Under the pieces are notes generated by a model. That model did not search any database and was not told the origin of the DNA. It saw only the letters and a list, made by a program, of their open reading frames with translations. Made by a program: the position numbers and the translations under genes. Shown in pieces: positions 1 to 12,269 of a DNA stretch of 64,000 nt; the first letter of the stretch is position 1; each line of letters begins with the position of its first letter. The stretch covers positions 1,054,001 to 1,118,000 of the forward strand of contig NBBA01000010.1 of assembly GCA_002794785.1 (NCBI GenBank), written 5' to 3'. Origin of the DNA: Coniferiporia sulphurascens. Taxonomy: Eukaryota; Basidiomycota; Agaricomycetes; Hymenochaetales; Hymenochaetaceae.

Positions 1-216
1 TCATACGACCATCCACCTTACTAAGTAAATGATAATGCAATGATAACGCCATACGATATAGGAGCTAGATAGATATAGTAGTACTAGCTCACGGAACGTG
101 TATATAAGGGGAGCTGGTCTCGCCCTAGAAATACATCGGTTTATGCTGATAACCCACCTTGCCTGAACTTCACCACTGCACCTCATTGTCTACCACAACG
201 TGCATAGATTTTAAGA
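1..216 (+). repeat. 5' LTR of the copia element (partial)
   Basis: Aligns base for base in length (216 bp) with 5179-5394 and differs by scattered, mostly C/T or G/A changes. It contains the TATA-like string TGTATATAAGGGGAG near 100-114, the likely promoter of the element. Confidence 0.93.
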
Positions 217-228
217 GGTTATGAGCCT
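217..228 (+). promoter_or_regulatory. Primer binding site, half-tRNA iMet type
   Basis: GGTTATGAGCC follows the LTR end directly. It is the reverse complement of the conserved anticodon stem-loop of initiator tRNA-Met (GGCTCATAACC), the primer type known for Copia and Ty5, which use a cleaved tRNA half rather than the 3' CCA end. Confidence 0.75.
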
Positions 229-285
229 TGACTCTACAACTAACGAAACGATTAATGAACATATACATTCTCGAATAACGAAATC

Positions 286-3200
286 ATGTCTGATGGACAG
301 AAACCAAACACTCGTGAGCAAACACGTTTGCAAAAATTATCAGGATTACGAATAATAGCTAATGAACTAAAAATAACGTATACACAGTCATCTACTATCG
401 AAGAACTCGAAGAAAAAATTCAAAAAGCTAAAGATAGCAAAAGGTTAGTCGACCTAATACTTCAATGTAACTTAAGACAAATACCTATTAACAGAACGGA
501 ACAACAAATACAAGATCAAATAAACAGGTATGATAACTCTACCAAAGACGAAAAATTAAAAATAAGAACTGATTATAAACTGGAACTAACGAATCATGCT
601 AAAGATCTAGGAATATCAGATCAAGGAAAATCATCCGAAATCAGATACTGAATAAGTACGTATTTGGGCATATCAGATCCGAACGAAAAAGCACAATTTA
701 AAATTGATAACCCTTATATTAAGCCAGAAGAAGAAAACAATAAGAAAGAAGACAACAATAAAGAAGATAATGAAGAAGAAAACTCCGAAGAATTTAAAAA
801 TAATCCATCACATGAGCCATCAGAACCATCTGATCCTGACGATTCAGATGCTAATGATACCGAGGAAGATGAACCGAGTATGGCAACTAAACTCGCAGAA
901 CTCCAGAAATTCTTCGACGGAATCGAGAAACTCGACGGGCACAGAAACTACAAACTCTGGAATTACAGAGTCCGCAGCGCCATCGAGAGTGCAGGTTATG
1001 GTAACCTGCTCACTAACTCCCCAGGAACTGGAGAGGCTGGTATATCAAGCGCTTTATATAACGGCATTATGCGCACTATGCCCGACAAAATATTGGCTTA
1101 TTATCTTAATTTTAACAAAGATATTCCAGCACTACTCAAAGTGCTTGACGGACGATATAACGTCCAGACAACAATTACAAAGGGCTTTAACGAGGCTGCC
1201 CTTTTTGATATCAGAGGTCATGTCAGCCATTTCAATGGAACGCTCGATAACCTCAGCAATAAATACGAGGAACTCATAGCCCAAGGGGTAAAAGTTTCAG
1301 AGTCGACATACATATCGGCTATTATGCAGGCAACGCCTGAACAATATCAATACATACTCACGCAGAGTGAGTTATATATTAAAACAATAAACGAAACAAA
1401 TCCAGACAAAGATGAAATTGAACTAACCCCTCAATTTTTACTAACGGCACTGAGAAACGCCTTCGAGGGGTGGCGTAAAAATCATCAGAGGACAGGAGCG
1501 GCAGCTAACCACCTGCCCAAGGACGAGTGGAACCACCCCTACTTTAGGGGCTGCGGACGCGGTAACAGCTGTGGAGTACAGCCACGAGGTTGCGGCTATA
1601 GGGGCTGTGGAGGATATATGCGAGGACGAGGACAAGGGGGATATTCCCCTAACCAACAATCACACATTATCAAATGCTACAACTGTAATAAGTTAGGGCA
1701 TTTTAGTCGAGACTGCTGGGCACCTAAAACGGAATGGACGAAGGCAGCTCAGAAGAAGAAAGAGGACGCAAACGATGAAAAAGGAAAAGGGAAGGAAATG
1801 GGTGCGTCAGCGGCACCGACAACGACTGGGGCAAGTGCGGCCCAGGCTAAACATACCGCAGCATCAGCAGCAACAAATGTAGCATCGAGCTCTCGAATCG
1901 AACTAAGCGCCATAATAGGCCAAGGCGAAATTGGAGCCTTCATAACCGAAGTTGACAATAACAATTTCGACATGGGAGAATTCCCAATATATTCCTATAA
2001 CGATTTCCTTGACAAAATAGGAAACTACGATAGCGCCATGGAAGACGTGGATGACAACAATCTAGACATAAGCATTAACGCTATAACAACAGAAAAATTT
2101 GCTAACAATATTTATTCCTCAATGGATATAATCGATACTGGTGCAACGATACATCTAACACCATACCTAAATCGATTACGAAACACATACAAAACCGACG
2201 CAATCATGATAACGGCCACAAATAAAACAACATTTATGGCAAACATAGTAGGGGATCTTAAGCTTTACATCCCCAATGGACACTCGGTAAGTGTCATAAT
2301 ATTATCAAACATATACTACAATCCTAAAATGAATATGACATTAGTCTCTCAAGGACTTCTATGTCAAGACGGCTACAAATTTATTTATAAAGAAAATGAA
2401 TGTACAATAAAGTATCCTAATGGATCTTTATGTGGAAAAATCATAAATAAAAATGGATTGTATAGTATATTTAACAATGATGTACAAGCGGCTACAAAAA
2501 ATGTAACATTATTTGAACTTCACAAAAAACTCGGGCATATAAGTTATGCTTACATAAAACGATTACTAAAAGAAAATCAAATAACAAATAACAAAATTTC
2601 AAATTATGACGAAACTCAATGCACAATTTGCCTTGAAGCAAATATAAAAAGAATGCAAATCCCAAAATTACGTATTTCAAAGTTAGCCGAAAAATTTGGC
2701 AATCATATACATATGGACATATGGGGTCCAGCATCCACACATGCTATAGGAGGATATAAATATCTTCTAACACTTGTAGATGACGCTACAAGATGGATAA
2801 AAATGATTTTATTAAAAACAAAAGATGAGGGTTTAAATGCTTATACGACTTGGGCTACTATGCTCAATACACAATTTAATATAAAAATAAAAATACTACA
2901 AAGTGATAACGACACAGTGTTTTTAAGTAAACAATTCACTGAATACCCAGAAAAACATGGAACAATACGAAAGCTGACTGTTCACGATATGCCACAACAA
3001 AATGGAGTAGCAGAACGATCACATCAAACAATTCTAAATAATACATGAGTAAATCTGCTACAAGCAAAATTACCACCCAGTTTATGGGGAGAAGCTGTAA
3101 AATACAGCACTTACATTTACAATAGAACGCCAAAGAGTGCTATTGATTTTAAAACACCATATTTTAAACGATATAACGAAAACTACAACATAGACGATTT

Positions 3201-5130
3201 AAAAGAATTCGGCCAATATTGCATATTAAAACAAGAAGACGTAAATAAATTACAACCAAAAGGGATATATGCACAATGGTTAGGATTTGATGAAGAAAGT
3301 AAAGGTCATAGAACCTATCACAATAGAAAAATTACAGTCGAACAAAACCTACAATTTTTAGATTCTCCTCCATCTAAAATTGAAGGGGAGAATATAACAG
3401 AAAAACAAAATGAGCAAATAAAAGAATTAACAAATGAAAGACCAGTACGAACAATTAAACCAACAAAATGATCATTAGGTCTAAACTTTGACGAACAAAA
3501 TACAGTCGCTTATCTTACGGAATTTAATCAATTCAATACGGAACTAATAGGCAATCCTAATTCATATCAACAAGCGATCAATAGAATTGACGCAAATCAG
3601 TGGATCACGGCAATGAAAGAAGAAATAAAAACGTTAATCGAAAGATCTACATGGAAAATCATTGATCCACCAAAAGAAGCAAACATAATTGGAACAAGAT
3701 TCGTTTATAAAACAAAAAGATTAGCAAATGGAGAAATAGAACATTACAAAGCAAGACTAGTAGTTCAAGGATTTGCCCAGAAAGAGGGTATAGACTACTA
3801 TTCAAACGATACATTCACTCCAGTAGCATGATTAGCTACAGTAAGAACTATATTAAGTTGGAGCACAACAAACAATTACGAAATTCACCAAATCGATATA
3901 AAATCAGCTTACCTATATGGTGAATTAGAAAATAACGAAAATATATACATTAAACCACCACCAGGAAATCTAATCAAAATAAAACCTGGACAAGTTTTAA
4001 AATTAAATAAAGCCTTATATGGATTAAAACAAGCAGGCAGACAATGGTATAAAAAATTATCAGAAATATTAATTGGAATAGGACTAACATGGGCAGTCCA
4101 AGATAACACAGTATTCCTAAGAAAAGTAAAAGGAAAAACAATCCTAATACTTTTCATACATGTTGACGACATAACAATATGTGGCTTAAATATATTAATA
4201 ATAAAAGCCTTTAAAGACGAAATTGGAAAACATGTAAAATTTACTGACAGAAACAATATACATTGGTTACTCGGCATTGAAATCGAAAGAAACCGAGATG
4301 AAAGAATTATAAAATTAAGACAAAAACATTATATTGAAAATATAATAGAAAAATATAAATTAAAAGACACTGCAACGGTACGAACACCAATGACACCTGG
4401 TCAAGTGTTAAAATCACTTGAAAACCCAACTAATGAAGAATTAAACTTCATGAATCAAATACTGTATATGAACATGGTTGGAGCATTACGATATGCAGCA
4501 GATTGTACGAGACCTGACATATCATTCGCAACAGGTCAATTTGCTAGGCATTTAAATAAACCTAGTATTGAACATTACAATGCAGTAAAACACTGTTTTA
4601 AATATCTAAAGGGAACGAACGATTATTGGTTAATACTCGGAGGCAAAGAACCAATCGAGTTAATCGGATATACCGATGCTGATGGAATGACACAAGAAGG
4701 CCATAAAGCAATATCAGGATATACATTCCAAATAGGAAATGCAACGATATCATGGTCAAGTAAAAAACAAGACTTAGTGTCATTATCAGTATGTGAAGCA
4801 GAATTACAAGCTTTAACTCATGGAGTAAAAGAAGCTATATGGCTAAGAAGACTGGTTGAAGAGGTACTGCAGACCTTGGATACACCTACGAAAATATTAT
4901 GTGATAATCAAGCAGCCATAACTATAGTAAATTCAACGGAACAAAAATATACGCAAAGAACAAAACACATTGACATACAAAAAGATTTTTTACAAGATTA
5001 TATTGAGAATGAAACCATATCAGTTTCATATATTCCAACTGGACAGCAAAAGGCTGATATTATGATGAAAGCGCTAACGATCGAATTAATCAAACGTTTT
5101 ACAAGTCTACTCCGCCTAGTAAAAGTTTGA
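286..5130 (+). pseudogene. Copia gag-pol polyprotein with four in-frame TGA codons
   Basis: A single frame runs from ATG 286 to the stop at 5128-5130 without a frameshift. It is broken only by TGA at 649, 3046, 3469 and 3829. Visible domains: gag with acidic N-terminal part and a CCHC knuckle (CYNCNKLGHFSRDC, near 1676); protease DTGA near 2136; integrase HHCC zinc site (HKKLGH to CTIC, 2520-2630) and the DDE core (HMDIWG, LQSDND); reverse transcriptase with GLKQAG and IHVDD (a variant of YVDD) near 4020-4170; RNase H with YTDADG near 4670. The stop at 3829 falls at the position where copia elements normally have PVAR, so it reads as a mutated CGA. The element is inactive as it stands, but its protein could be supplied in trans by intact relatives. 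Confidence 0.93.
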
Positions 5131-5137
5131 AGGGGAG
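5130..5137 (+). promoter_or_regulatory. Polypurine tract of the copia element
   Basis: AAGGGGAG lies immediately 5' of the 3' LTR and overlaps the pol stop codon, as expected for the plus-strand primer of reverse transcription. Confidence 0.8.
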
Positions 5138-5394
5138 TATTAAATAAATATAATGAACGATATAAATATAGTACATGGTCATACGACCATCCACCTTACT
5201 AAGTAAATGATAACGCAATGATAACGCCATACGATATAGGAGCTAGATAGATATAGTAGTACTAGCTCATGGAACATGTATATAAGGGGAGCTGGTCTTG
5301 CCCTAGAAATACATTGGTTTACGCTGATAACCCACCTTGCCTGAACTTCACCACTGCACCTCATTGTCTACCACAATGTGCGTAGATTTTAAGA
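5138..5394 (+). repeat. 3' LTR of the copia element, 257 bp
   Basis: Starts TATTAAATAAATATAATG and ends GATTTTAAGA. These same ends bound the solo LTR at 14726-14980, which has a 5-bp target duplication, so the boundaries are well defined. The termini are not TG..CA. Confidence 0.93.
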
Positions 5395-8300
5395 CTTTTC
5401 CAATCAATCTGCATTGTGTTGCCACGAGAAACCAATGGAATAATCATTTTGCACAGTGTATTGACTCCAAGTATACGGCTTCGATATTCATGCGGTACCC
5501 AGAGCAAGAGGTGTCCATCTGTATCTCTCAGCCATCCATCATCTGCAATTTCCTTTTTCACATTCCCTAGAAGACTATTTGAAATTGCACTTGCATCCCA
5601 AATCCTCAGGGTCTTGTCTTCTGCACAAGACACAATGTGCCTTCCATCAGGGGAGCAGGCAACAGATTGGACAAAATCTGAATGACCTGTAAGGGGCTCT
5701 CCCACAGCTTTCCCAGTCTGTGCATCCCAGATCATGAGGGTCTTGTCCCTTGAGCCAGACACAATGTGTCTTCCATCAGGGGAGTAGGTGACAGACTGGA
5801 CCCAATGTGAGTGGCCTGTGAAAGGTTCTCCCACAGCTATCCTTGTGTCAGTATCCCAGATCATGGGGGTATTGTCCCTTGAGCCATACACAATGTGTCT
5901 TGCATCAGGAGAGTAGGCAACAGACTGGACCCCATCTGAATGACCTGTGAGGGGCTCTCCCATAGCTATCCCTGTCTGTGCATTCTGTTAAGCTCAACGG
6001 TTACGTGGTGATCGACGTCGGGGCTTCCTGATCGTCGGAACTGATGGTACGGCAACGGGGCTTCCTAGATGTCGTAAGTCGAGAGGGGATCGTCGAGAGG
6101 GCTTCCTGATTGTCGATGTGGATGCGGTAGGCTTCTATAGTGAGTCGGGTTATGACAGAGCGATTGGTGGCTGGTAGACACTTAGTAGACTGGTGGTAGC
6201 AGATAATAGGCTTGTATGAACAAAGAGCACAAGCTTAGGGCTTGTGCTATGGAAGTTACATGCTTATATGCTACTCTATGTGTTTGCTACTGTAGCGACT
6301 TGGTTAGGTATGTTTACCAGACTATGGAAGGTCATGGAACTCAAGGGAATGCCTTGGTAATACAAGTACAGTGATCAGTAAGCAAAGCATGTCATGATGG
6401 TGCAAGAAGGTGTCATCATGGCGTCTTATGGTGCAAGGTGAAATAAGGATGAGTAAGGCAGAGAAATGGGGGAGTTGCGCTGACTGATGATGATGAAGAG
6501 GAAATGAGTCAGCGCATAAGGTAAAATAAAGGAAAATTGTAACACATTCCAGATCCTAAGGGTCTTGTCACCTGAGCCAGACACAATGTTCCTTCCATCA
6601 GGGGAGTAAGCAACAGAATTGACCCTATGTGAATGACCTGTAAGGGGCTCTCCCACAGCTTTCCCAGTCTCTGCATCCCAAATCCTGAGGGTATTGTCCC
6701 TTGAGCAAGACACAATATGTCTTCCATCAGGGGAATAAGCAACAGAATTGACATCCTTTGAATGGCCTGAGAGGGGCCCTCCTGCAGCATCATCAATGTG
6801 GTCATTCCTGACCAAGCCAGTGGGAGATTGATTAGAGAAATACTGATAGAACTGTTTGGCTATCAAGCCATCTGCAGATTCCCAAGATAGTGCTGAGATA
6901 TAGAGATGTGGAGTACTGGCAGCAATGGCTGAATAGCATGTAGAAACAAGCATATGCAGCTCTGTACATATGGCAAAGGCTTTGATGGATTTCTGATGAA
7001 CCTTTGTCAATAACCCATCTTGTAGAGTAAAAGCACAAAAATACTTACCTTAAAATATTCAGTACACTGCTTGAGTATGTCTATACCTGCATTTAGTTCC
7101 CCCATATTGCTCAGACATTCTAGCCAGTACAGGACCCTTGGACTGAGCAGGAAGCCATTCAGTAAACCTTGCAGTGATTGCTCAGTGGTGTCCAGGTTGG
7201 AAGCAGCAAGGTGTTTCATCCAATACAGGCAGCTATACTGAAGTTTCTGTGATATGCATTGGGATACTCTAGACTCCAGATCTGGGATGTCATCATTTGT
7301 GGCATGTGAGGATTCCAGTCCACACATGTTAAACTTCAGCTCAGAAACCAAGACTTGGATGCATCCTCTGGCCATTACAGACTCTATGTAATTGGGTGTA
7401 AACCACTGAGTCTGTTTGCCAATATAATCAAGGAAGGAAGAAAATTGGATGCATATGGCACCATCTTTAGATGAATCCCTGTACAGAACAGCATGCAGGG
7501 AGTCAATAATAATATTGAATTCTTTCAAGGTGGTTGTGTATCCCATCGCAGACAAGAAATGTAGAATTGTATTGCCAGAGAGTTGTCTGGTTTTGGATGA
7601 GTGAGCAATGATACCAAGCACAGCTCTCACAATCTGAGCATCGCCTACTTTCTCAGAGACGTTCCAAACAAAGGAAGCATAGGCACGGTCTAAATCAACC
7701 CCGGAACTGCCTTCCAGGGTTCGCAAGGGGGCATTAAAAGGTACATTGTGATCAACATCGACATCAATTTTGATAGCATTGATCCCAATAGTATTCTCAA
7801 GAAATGCCTGATGCACGCTAGGCATTTGCCCACTGCTGGTTATGAAAACCTTAAGCCATGGAGCAGATCCAACCAATTTCAGAAGAGCCTTGGCCAGATT
7901 ACTCCTGGAGCGCTCAACATCATCGTACCCACCAACGTCATGCTCGTCCAGGGCATCGAGGGCATCAATGACAATGATCAAAGGCTTCGGAGGCCTGACA
8001 AACTCAGATAGACGTGCCAACGGCTCTCCGAAGAGCAGTTCAGACTGCCACGTTATAGTCCTGCCTATCTTCATCTCATCCTCCCCCTGTATAACAGTAG
8101 CTAAATGCAAACGATAACCCATGTGCAACTTCGAGAATTGGTACGCCAGAGTAGGTATGACTTTTAGCGGGTCATGGTAATCCGGACTACTATTCCTTCT
8201 ACAAAAGAAACAGCCCGGAAGGCGTCCTTCCTGCTCAAACATATGCGCAACCGAGTGTGCAATAGATCCCCCCCCATGCTCCGTCACTCCGTGTAGCCAA

Positions 8301-9876
8301 AAGACCTTCGAGTCCGAGTCAGCCCACTCCTTGACCCATTCAAACACGGTTGAACTCGTCCCTCTCGGATAGACTCTTTCGTTGCTATAGAAAGCAAGTT
8401 CTGCTGGACGCAGCCGCTGCATCAAGGCATCCACCATATTCCTTTCTAAAAAGGACATTAGTTGTGTAAAGAAATAATGCGTCGCAAAGTACCTATTATG
8501 CGAGTATTTCTCTCTAAGAAAAGAAATCAGTGATGTTAGATACGAAAGAGTAGCGTCGTGAAGTACCTATTCTCGTGACAGCCCCCCAAACCTCCATCTT
8601 AATATACCAATCGTAGTTCTCCTTCAACCTCTTGAAATCATTCTTCGACGAGTCGATTTTCTCTTTATGAGAAGAGAGCAAGTCGCCTATAAAAGCTATT
8701 AGACACTAAGGCGAAGAATGTTTACATTCATACTTACCGAGAACTCCGTCCGAAGAATACTCCATGACGAGCCTAGAAATTTGGCAGAACATATCCAGCA
8801 TCTGCGTAACCAGCTGTCGGGTCCGTCCGTTCTCCACGAAGTCCTGCGGCACATCATTCGTGTATGGTAGAAAGGTCTCCAAGTCTTCCATGAGTTCGAC
8901 AGCAGCGGCGTGGCATTCTTTCTGCAGTTTGCATCTCTGTAACGAACATTAATATATGCATTTAAAAGGCTTACTTATCACATCACCTCATACAATGCAT
9001 TCACGGCTATGACAGCAGCTTTCACGGCGGGGTGCACCTATGATGGTTCAGGACGACAGTGAGTGGTAAAACCTCGACGAAGACTTACGTCAGACGCGAC
9101 ACGGGTGAATTTCATGAAGCCAGCCAGGATATCCGCAGTCTTCCCTAGAGACTCCAGAAGCACCTTCTTCTCCCCCAATTGCTTCTGCGCCTCCTTGACA
9201 AGGAGCTCGGTGAAAGCGTCGGTCTTCAATTGATTAATTGTACCGTTTCGCGTGACTTAAATTTAGCTAGCTCACCGGCGATATCGAGATACATGACAAC
9301 TTCAGCTGAACTCTACTTTTGCCTATGCCAGCGAGTGAGCGCTTAGGTATCACGCATGCTTAAAAACATACCTGTAGCCACGGCCTTAAAAGTGTCCTTC
9401 CCGATAGTATCCTGCGACTTTACTTCAAAAGTCGAAGAAACCTTGTTACGGATCGAATGGACCTCCTGAACGACGATAGAAAAATCCGTGGTCACCGGAA
9501 TATGTCTGGGGAACATCAGCGCGCTGGGTGGGGTCGAGTCTAAATATTCACTCACTGATAATCCTCCAGGTCCCAACAAACGAGACCATCCTTCCCGAAT
9601 CGACGCGACGTAAGCGTGTGCTCGCCTTTAACTTTAAATTCGACAAAGACAGGGTAACGCGGACGCTTGTCCGCGTACTTAATTTCGATCGCTTTAAAAT
9701 GATATCGCGCTTAACAGTCTAGTCGAGTTTGAAAGGCTTCACTTTACCTTCGATATGTACGAGCCTAGGCGATTCAGACGATCTCGCTTCAGAACGGATT
9801 CCATAAATGGAAAAAAATCAGTAACTCACTGTTGATCGAGAGATACAACAGCAATTTGGTTCTCGGGTTGAGACAT
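5395..9876 (-). pseudogene. NACHT-WD40 STAND (NLR-like) gene, disrupted
   Basis: Read on the minus strand from ATG 9876. Small exons at 9876-8600 have introns with GT-AG ends and encode a short N-terminal C2-like stretch and helical segments. A long exon (about 8510-7050) carries the NACHT core: a degenerate P-loop (GVTEHGGGSIAH, where fungal relatives have G-x-GKS), a good Walker B (PLIIVIDALDALD), and the downstream NACHT-type helical region. WD40 repeats follow (6810-6550 and 5963-5560) with the signature GHS-x-VxSVAYSPDGRHIVSGS-x-D-x-TLRIWD. A C-terminal cap (VKKEI-x-DDGWLRD-x-x-GHLLLWVPHEYR) ends the protein. Such proteins act in fungal non-self recognition; the partner here is unknown. 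A solo LTR interrupts the repeats at 5986-6544. The last residues are replaced by the copia 3' LTR. The missing Walker A lysine suggests ATP binding was impaired before or apart from the insertions. Confidence 0.85.
5986..6544 (-). mobile_element. Solo LTR-A (copy 1) in the WD40 gene
   Basis: 559 bp, TGTTAAGCTC to ATTGTAACA, flanked by CATTC at 5981-5985 and 6545-6549. Removing the LTR and one CATTC restores a continuous WD40 frame on the minus strand (RIWN joined to AQTG). Confidence 0.96.
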
Positions 9877-12269
9877 GTTTGAATTTAAAACGTATACAAA
9901 GTTGCTTGCGACTTGTGAGCTAGATGGTGGTGGTTCAAAAGCGAGTTGCGAGCAGCGTGTTCGCTATCGATTGTGATGACCCAAACTCGTGAACAGTAAG
10001 CACGCGTTTGGCCTACTTTGGATTTGCCGGCGGCATACTGCCCCTCAGCTCAGGCCTGAGCTCACTCGTCCTGGCAGTGTTGTCGTACAAAAAAGTACGT
10101 GTTAAAGCGGAAGACCACTGTACCTGCAGAAGTTATTTCTCCTCCACGTCGATAATATTAACTATCTATTAATACAAAATTTGAAGGATCCGAATTTTTT
10201 AATAACCGACCGCCCACGGCGCCGGATCCGCTCTCACCGACCGTTCATACCACGGCATAAAAAAGCCATCGAGTAAAACGTTGACATAATGAGAGCCGTC
10301 ATCCGTAGGGAGTGACTCTTGCATCCGGGTGCTAAAATTGAAAACTTCGAGTCACGTGTACCATAGTTTTGAGGAGTACGAGAGCAGACGCAGAGTGCGC
10401 AGTGACTCGACGACTGTTTCTGGATACGACGTTCTCTCGGATTGCTCAAATAACGATACGCATCGCTATCCATTTCGCGTAAATCGTAAGGCTCTCCGGG
10501 GAGCTCAGCTTCAACGACAGGATCGCACGCCGCGCAGTGCATTACTATGCACGACGAGCTGCTAATAGCAGGGTGGCCACAGTCAGCAAGTGACAAGTGG
10601 GAGAATCAGTTTTATAGTGTACTTACCTTGGCGCGTCGTTAGGGCTGGGGATGACCGGATGAGGGCTTCGGTGGTGAGTTGCCTCCGTTAACTGGTCTGC
10701 TCGTCCACTAAGGAACTTGAGGGCAGGGCTGTGGACATACCGGAGACTACCGACGCGGTTCTCCGCTGTTTCGCCGGCCTTGCACACTATGGCACATGCC
10801 AGTAAACGGGAACCGCTGCGATTATGCGACTCTGGGGCACACGCCATTTTTGTTCGGTCCTCCTCTGTACAAGCCATCGATCGTCCCATTTGGTCCATTA
10901 ATATTGCGATGTGCTAAATGCCACGTCGCTGTTTATGAACACTCCCAGGAAGATTTTTGGCCCGACGGAAAGACTACCATGGGGCTCATGTTGATGCTTG
11001 GATCTGGCAAAAAGCTCCCGACCGAGGGAAACGCCAGGAAACAAATCGGATTTCCATCTCCCGGTATCCGGCCTCGGGTTGAGTCGCCGGTAGCCGCCGG
11101 CGGGCGCCAATGCTGCCTGCCCGTCATTCTTTGCTTCCGTGTATGACTACCTTTGACAGAAATTCCTCTTCATTTAGTCTGTCCACCTGGTCTCCACCTG
11201 GTCCGACAAGTCCGTAAGACGGGCGTGGGGTCTGACGTACTCGTATCGGTCCCAGCGAAATGGTCGGAGTCTGACCCAGTACTGTGATAGGCGTACCAAG
11301 GTGCGAGGCGAGAGGGAGCAACGCAGACGATCCGATATTGGACTCGGACTACCGTTGCTTGCGAACGTGTCACTTACGTCCGAAATATCTGTACTCGGTT
11401 TTTCACCGCTACTAGCCGATAACAGCCCAATGCGTTGCAGTTCCACGCGTACACGGCCATGTGGGACGTCGGAAGTGTCGAAGCTCTTGGGGCGCATATG
11501 AGACCTAGAAAGCGCATTTGCGTCGACTCGCGTTCCCAACCAAGTACACGATCACCCTGGACAGAGTGATAAAAACTCGTAGCTCGTGAGCGCATAAATT
11601 CCGCCCGTCCGACACCGTACATACAAACAGATTGGATAACGGCAAAAGCGAAGGTCGAAGTGAGCCAAGATCTTCATAATTACATTCTGCCACCTGGGTC
11701 TGACTTTTCAAACGTCATACCCCCCCATGCCTGTACGACGCCTTAGTGGCTTGCGCAAAAACCCGTGACACATTAATCTGAATTATTTATTAGAAAGGTA
11801 ACCCATATAAAACCACATGTGTGCATGATAACTCATCACCTCATCTGAATGCTTGATCATACACTCATAGTTGCAAGTATGTATGAGATAATGGCAAGAA
11901 GGTCCACACTTATCAGATTAGGTCCAACCAAAACGGATTATGTTGTCACTCCGCCCACCCGGCTTCAGCTTCAGTCATCTGCATCTCAGCTTGATCAAGC
12001 TCGGACCACCCCTCAAGGTGGAATACGTAGTCCCTGGGCCCTAAATGCCTGTGCATGATGAAGTGTATAGTTTGGTACTATGGGAACGGTACCTTCCAGT
12101 GCGCCTTTCCAAGTAGCCAGACCAATTTGGGAGGCAACACGCAGAAGCCCCAGCGCAGAGCAAATACGCGACGTTGCGTTAATGACTGCCCGGGTACGTA
12201 GGCGCCTGACCTGCCTGACCGACGGAATGGAGCATCATCCGTCCCGAGCGCATCGTCGACCCCCTTGTG
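9877..12269. other. CpG-rich interval upstream of the NACHT-WD40 gene, no gene recognised
   Basis: The first few hundred bases should hold the promoter of the minus-strand NACHT-WD40 gene. The remainder is markedly richer in CpG than the transposon-filled flanks. Short ORFs occur on both strands but overlap each other and match nothing I know. I see no transposon termini here. Confidence 0.5.
11015..11115 (+). repeat. GC-rich diverged repeat, copy 1 (copy 2 at 13868-13975)
   Basis: The stretch from AGGAAACAAATCGGATTTCC through CGGTAGCCGCCGGCGGG resembles 13880-13970 (AGGAAGCAAATTAAATTCCC through CGATTGCCGCTGGCGGG) in the same orientation. Many C/T differences separate them. The nature of the repeat is unknown. 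Confidence 0.5.

Larger units (their letters stand above)
1..5394 (+). mobile_element. Ty1/copia retrotransposon, 5' end outside window
   Basis: Two near-identical LTR segments (1-216 and 5138-5394) flank one gag-pol reading frame with the order gag, protease, integrase, reverse transcriptase, RNase H, which defines Ty1/copia. The first base of the window corresponds to base 42 of the 3' LTR, so about 41 bp of the 5' LTR are missing. A half-tRNA primer site follows the 5' LTR and a polypurine tract precedes the 3' LTR. The element lies against the last codons of the minus-strand WD40 gene. The right flank begins CTTTT; the left flank is not visible, so the target duplication cannot be checked. 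Confidence 0.95.

Noticed and set aside
1..186. 61-codon ORF MRCSGEVQ in both copia LTRs
   Set aside because: Antisense in the LTR, conserved only through LTR identity.
286..5130. TGA read as an amino acid (alternative code), because only TGA interrupts the frames
   Set aside because: TGG is used normally for tryptophan in the same proteins, and TGA replaces CGA arginine between gypsy copies. CpG transition explains it without recoding.
5986..6544. LTR-A as a TIR MITE, because its ends read TGTTA and TAACA
   Set aside because: The inverted match is only the TG..CA type, the duplication is 5 bp, a TATA box is present, and the same sequence forms both LTRs of gypsy-1 with a polypurine tract.
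10234..11146. Overlapping ORFs on both strands in the CpG-rich interval
   Set aside because: Several frames are open at once because of base composition; none shows a motif or family resemblance.
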